This document shows positions 6,024 through 6,651 of a DNA stretch of 6,651 nt, one piece after another. Numbering within the stretch: position 1 is the stretch's first letter; each line of letters starts with the position of its first letter. The stretch spans positions 1 through 6,651 of the forward strand of contig DAOVCF010000111.1 in NCBI GenBank assembly GCA_030670165.1, in the 5' to 3' direction. The DNA is from Candidatus Stahliibacteriota bacterium. Lineage in GTDB: Bacteria > Hydrothermota > Tepidihabitantia > B3-TA06. The notes beneath the pieces are model-generated. The model was not told where the DNA came from, ran no database searches, and saw only the letters and a list, made by a program, of their open reading frames with translations. A program made the position numbers and the translations under genes.

Positions 6024-6651
6024 TCAGTAGTGTCCTACGTGCTGGGCGGTCTGGAACGCGTAGCGAAGCCAAACCCTGAGGGCATCACCTTCGCCTAACA
6101 AAGGAGCAGGTACTACGTCTATACCCTCGACCGCAAACTTACCGTAGTAGCCGTCAGCGGTCATAACGTGATAAACCTGTCCATTATCCACCTTGACGGT
6201 ATCGGAGTAAGTGATTGAGGAATCCTTGACTTCCAGCCAGTTAGAGATGTGTTGACCAGAAGGTTCAATCCCGTTTTTATTTTCGCTTCCCAGTACCATT
6301 GCATTAGTGATGTAAAGATCTTGACCATCTGTAAAGAAGAAGAAATCCGCCTCACCGTTCGCTGTCAGATTTTCCTCAGGGTGACCAGTCGCACGATCAA
6401 AGCGAAGGGCGTTGTTTATACCCTCTTCAGGAGGGGTAACATCAGGGTTATAGCCCAGATAGGAGCCAGGGCCCCACGGGCGGGGATAGAACATGCCGCC
6501 GAAACCCAAAGTCGAAACCGTGTCGCCTGCCATCTCGCCGCGGCCTTCAAAATAGTACTGCTTACCGTTCTCTAATCCGTCTTGTTCGACTATGGTATCG
6601 TGAGTAATATCTGAGGCGATGGGTGCCCCGAGCTCGCTACTGGGCAGGCTA
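6024..6651 (-). CDS. C-terminal part of an uncharacterised, probably exported beta-rich protein (5' truncated)
   Basis: The minus-strand frame is open from the right window edge to a TGA at 6024-6026 and gives 208 residues. The internal ATG at 6531-6533 is not the start, because the frame and a plausible protein (NGKQYYFEGRGE) continue upstream of it to the edge. I do not recognise the family. The visible part has no cysteine, is rich in Gly, Asp and aromatic residues, and alternates polar and hydrophobic residues as in beta-sheet proteins. One stretch, VYHVMTADGYYGKFAV, followed near the end by LRVWLRYAFQT, is faintly like the strand pattern of HmuY-type secreted proteins; this is only a weak resemblance. 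The C-terminus lacks the sorting-tail motif seen at the left edge. The gene converges on the cyclase operon and shares the intervening hairpin. The true N-terminus and any signal peptide lie outside the window. Confidence 0.72.
   Translation of the reverse strand, partial: SLPSSELGAPIASDITHDTIVEQDGLENGKQYYFEGRGEMAGDTVSTLGFGGMFYPRPWGPGSYLGYNPDVTPPEEGINNALRFDRATGHPEENLTANGEADFFFFTDGQDLYITNAMVLGSENKNGIEPSGQHISNWLEVKDSSITYSDTVKVDNGQVYHVMTADGYYGKFAVEGIDVVPAPLLGEGDALRVWLRYAFQTAQHVGHY

Noticed and set aside
6249..6575. Plus-strand open frame of 108 codons at the right end
   Set aside because: It overlaps a minus-strand frame that stays open for at least 627 bases to the window edge and gives a coherent beta-rich protein; the plus-strand frame has no RBS-supported start or recognisable motif.

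Overview
This is a bacterial window of roughly 50-55% GC (estimated by eye). The organism cannot be named from it. Three clues are a Por/T9SS-type C-terminal sorting tail on the first, truncated gene, strong Shine-Dalgarno sequences, and a consensus sigma-70-like promoter. These fit an uncultured Gram-negative-type lineage with type IX-like sorting tails, such as the Bacteroidota/Fibrobacterota neighbourhood or candidate phyla such as WOR-3. That placement is an inference of low confidence.

Layout: positions 1-168 are the 3' end of a plus-strand gene for an exported protein with a sorting tail. A 163-bp intergenic region follows. It holds a three-copy, exactly 22-bp-period direct repeat (201-266) and then a near-consensus promoter, TTGACA-17-TATCAT (291-319). 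The promoter fires into a solitary tRNA-Ile(GAT) gene (332-405). No terminator is visible after the tRNA. A signal peptide peptidase gene (sppA, 452-1270) starts 46 bp later, and after a 12-bp gap comes a very large gene (1283-5857, TTG start). The tRNA, sppA and the large gene therefore look like one transcription unit.

The large gene encodes a 1524-residue protein with the domain order of mammalian soluble adenylyl cyclase (ADCY10): cyclase domain C1, cyclase domain C2, a P-loop STAND/AAA_16-like NTPase, and a long TPR superhelix. C1 carries the two metal-binding aspartates. C2 lacks them but carries the Lys/Asn side of the active site, so one composite catalytic site is expected per polypeptide. 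Two functional positions differ from the human enzyme (Arg176 to Ala, Arg416 to Lys). The TPR part keeps an exact 40-residue register for about 15 repeats. How the membrane-associated SppA protease and the cyclase cooperate is unknown; their tight spacing suggests co-expression only.

Positions 5858-6023 are non-coding and contain a GC-rich hairpin with a duplicated 3' arm, probably a terminator between convergent genes. From 6024 to the right edge lies the C-terminal part of a minus-strand gene of unknown function, which encodes a cysteine-free, aromatic-rich, probably exported protein.
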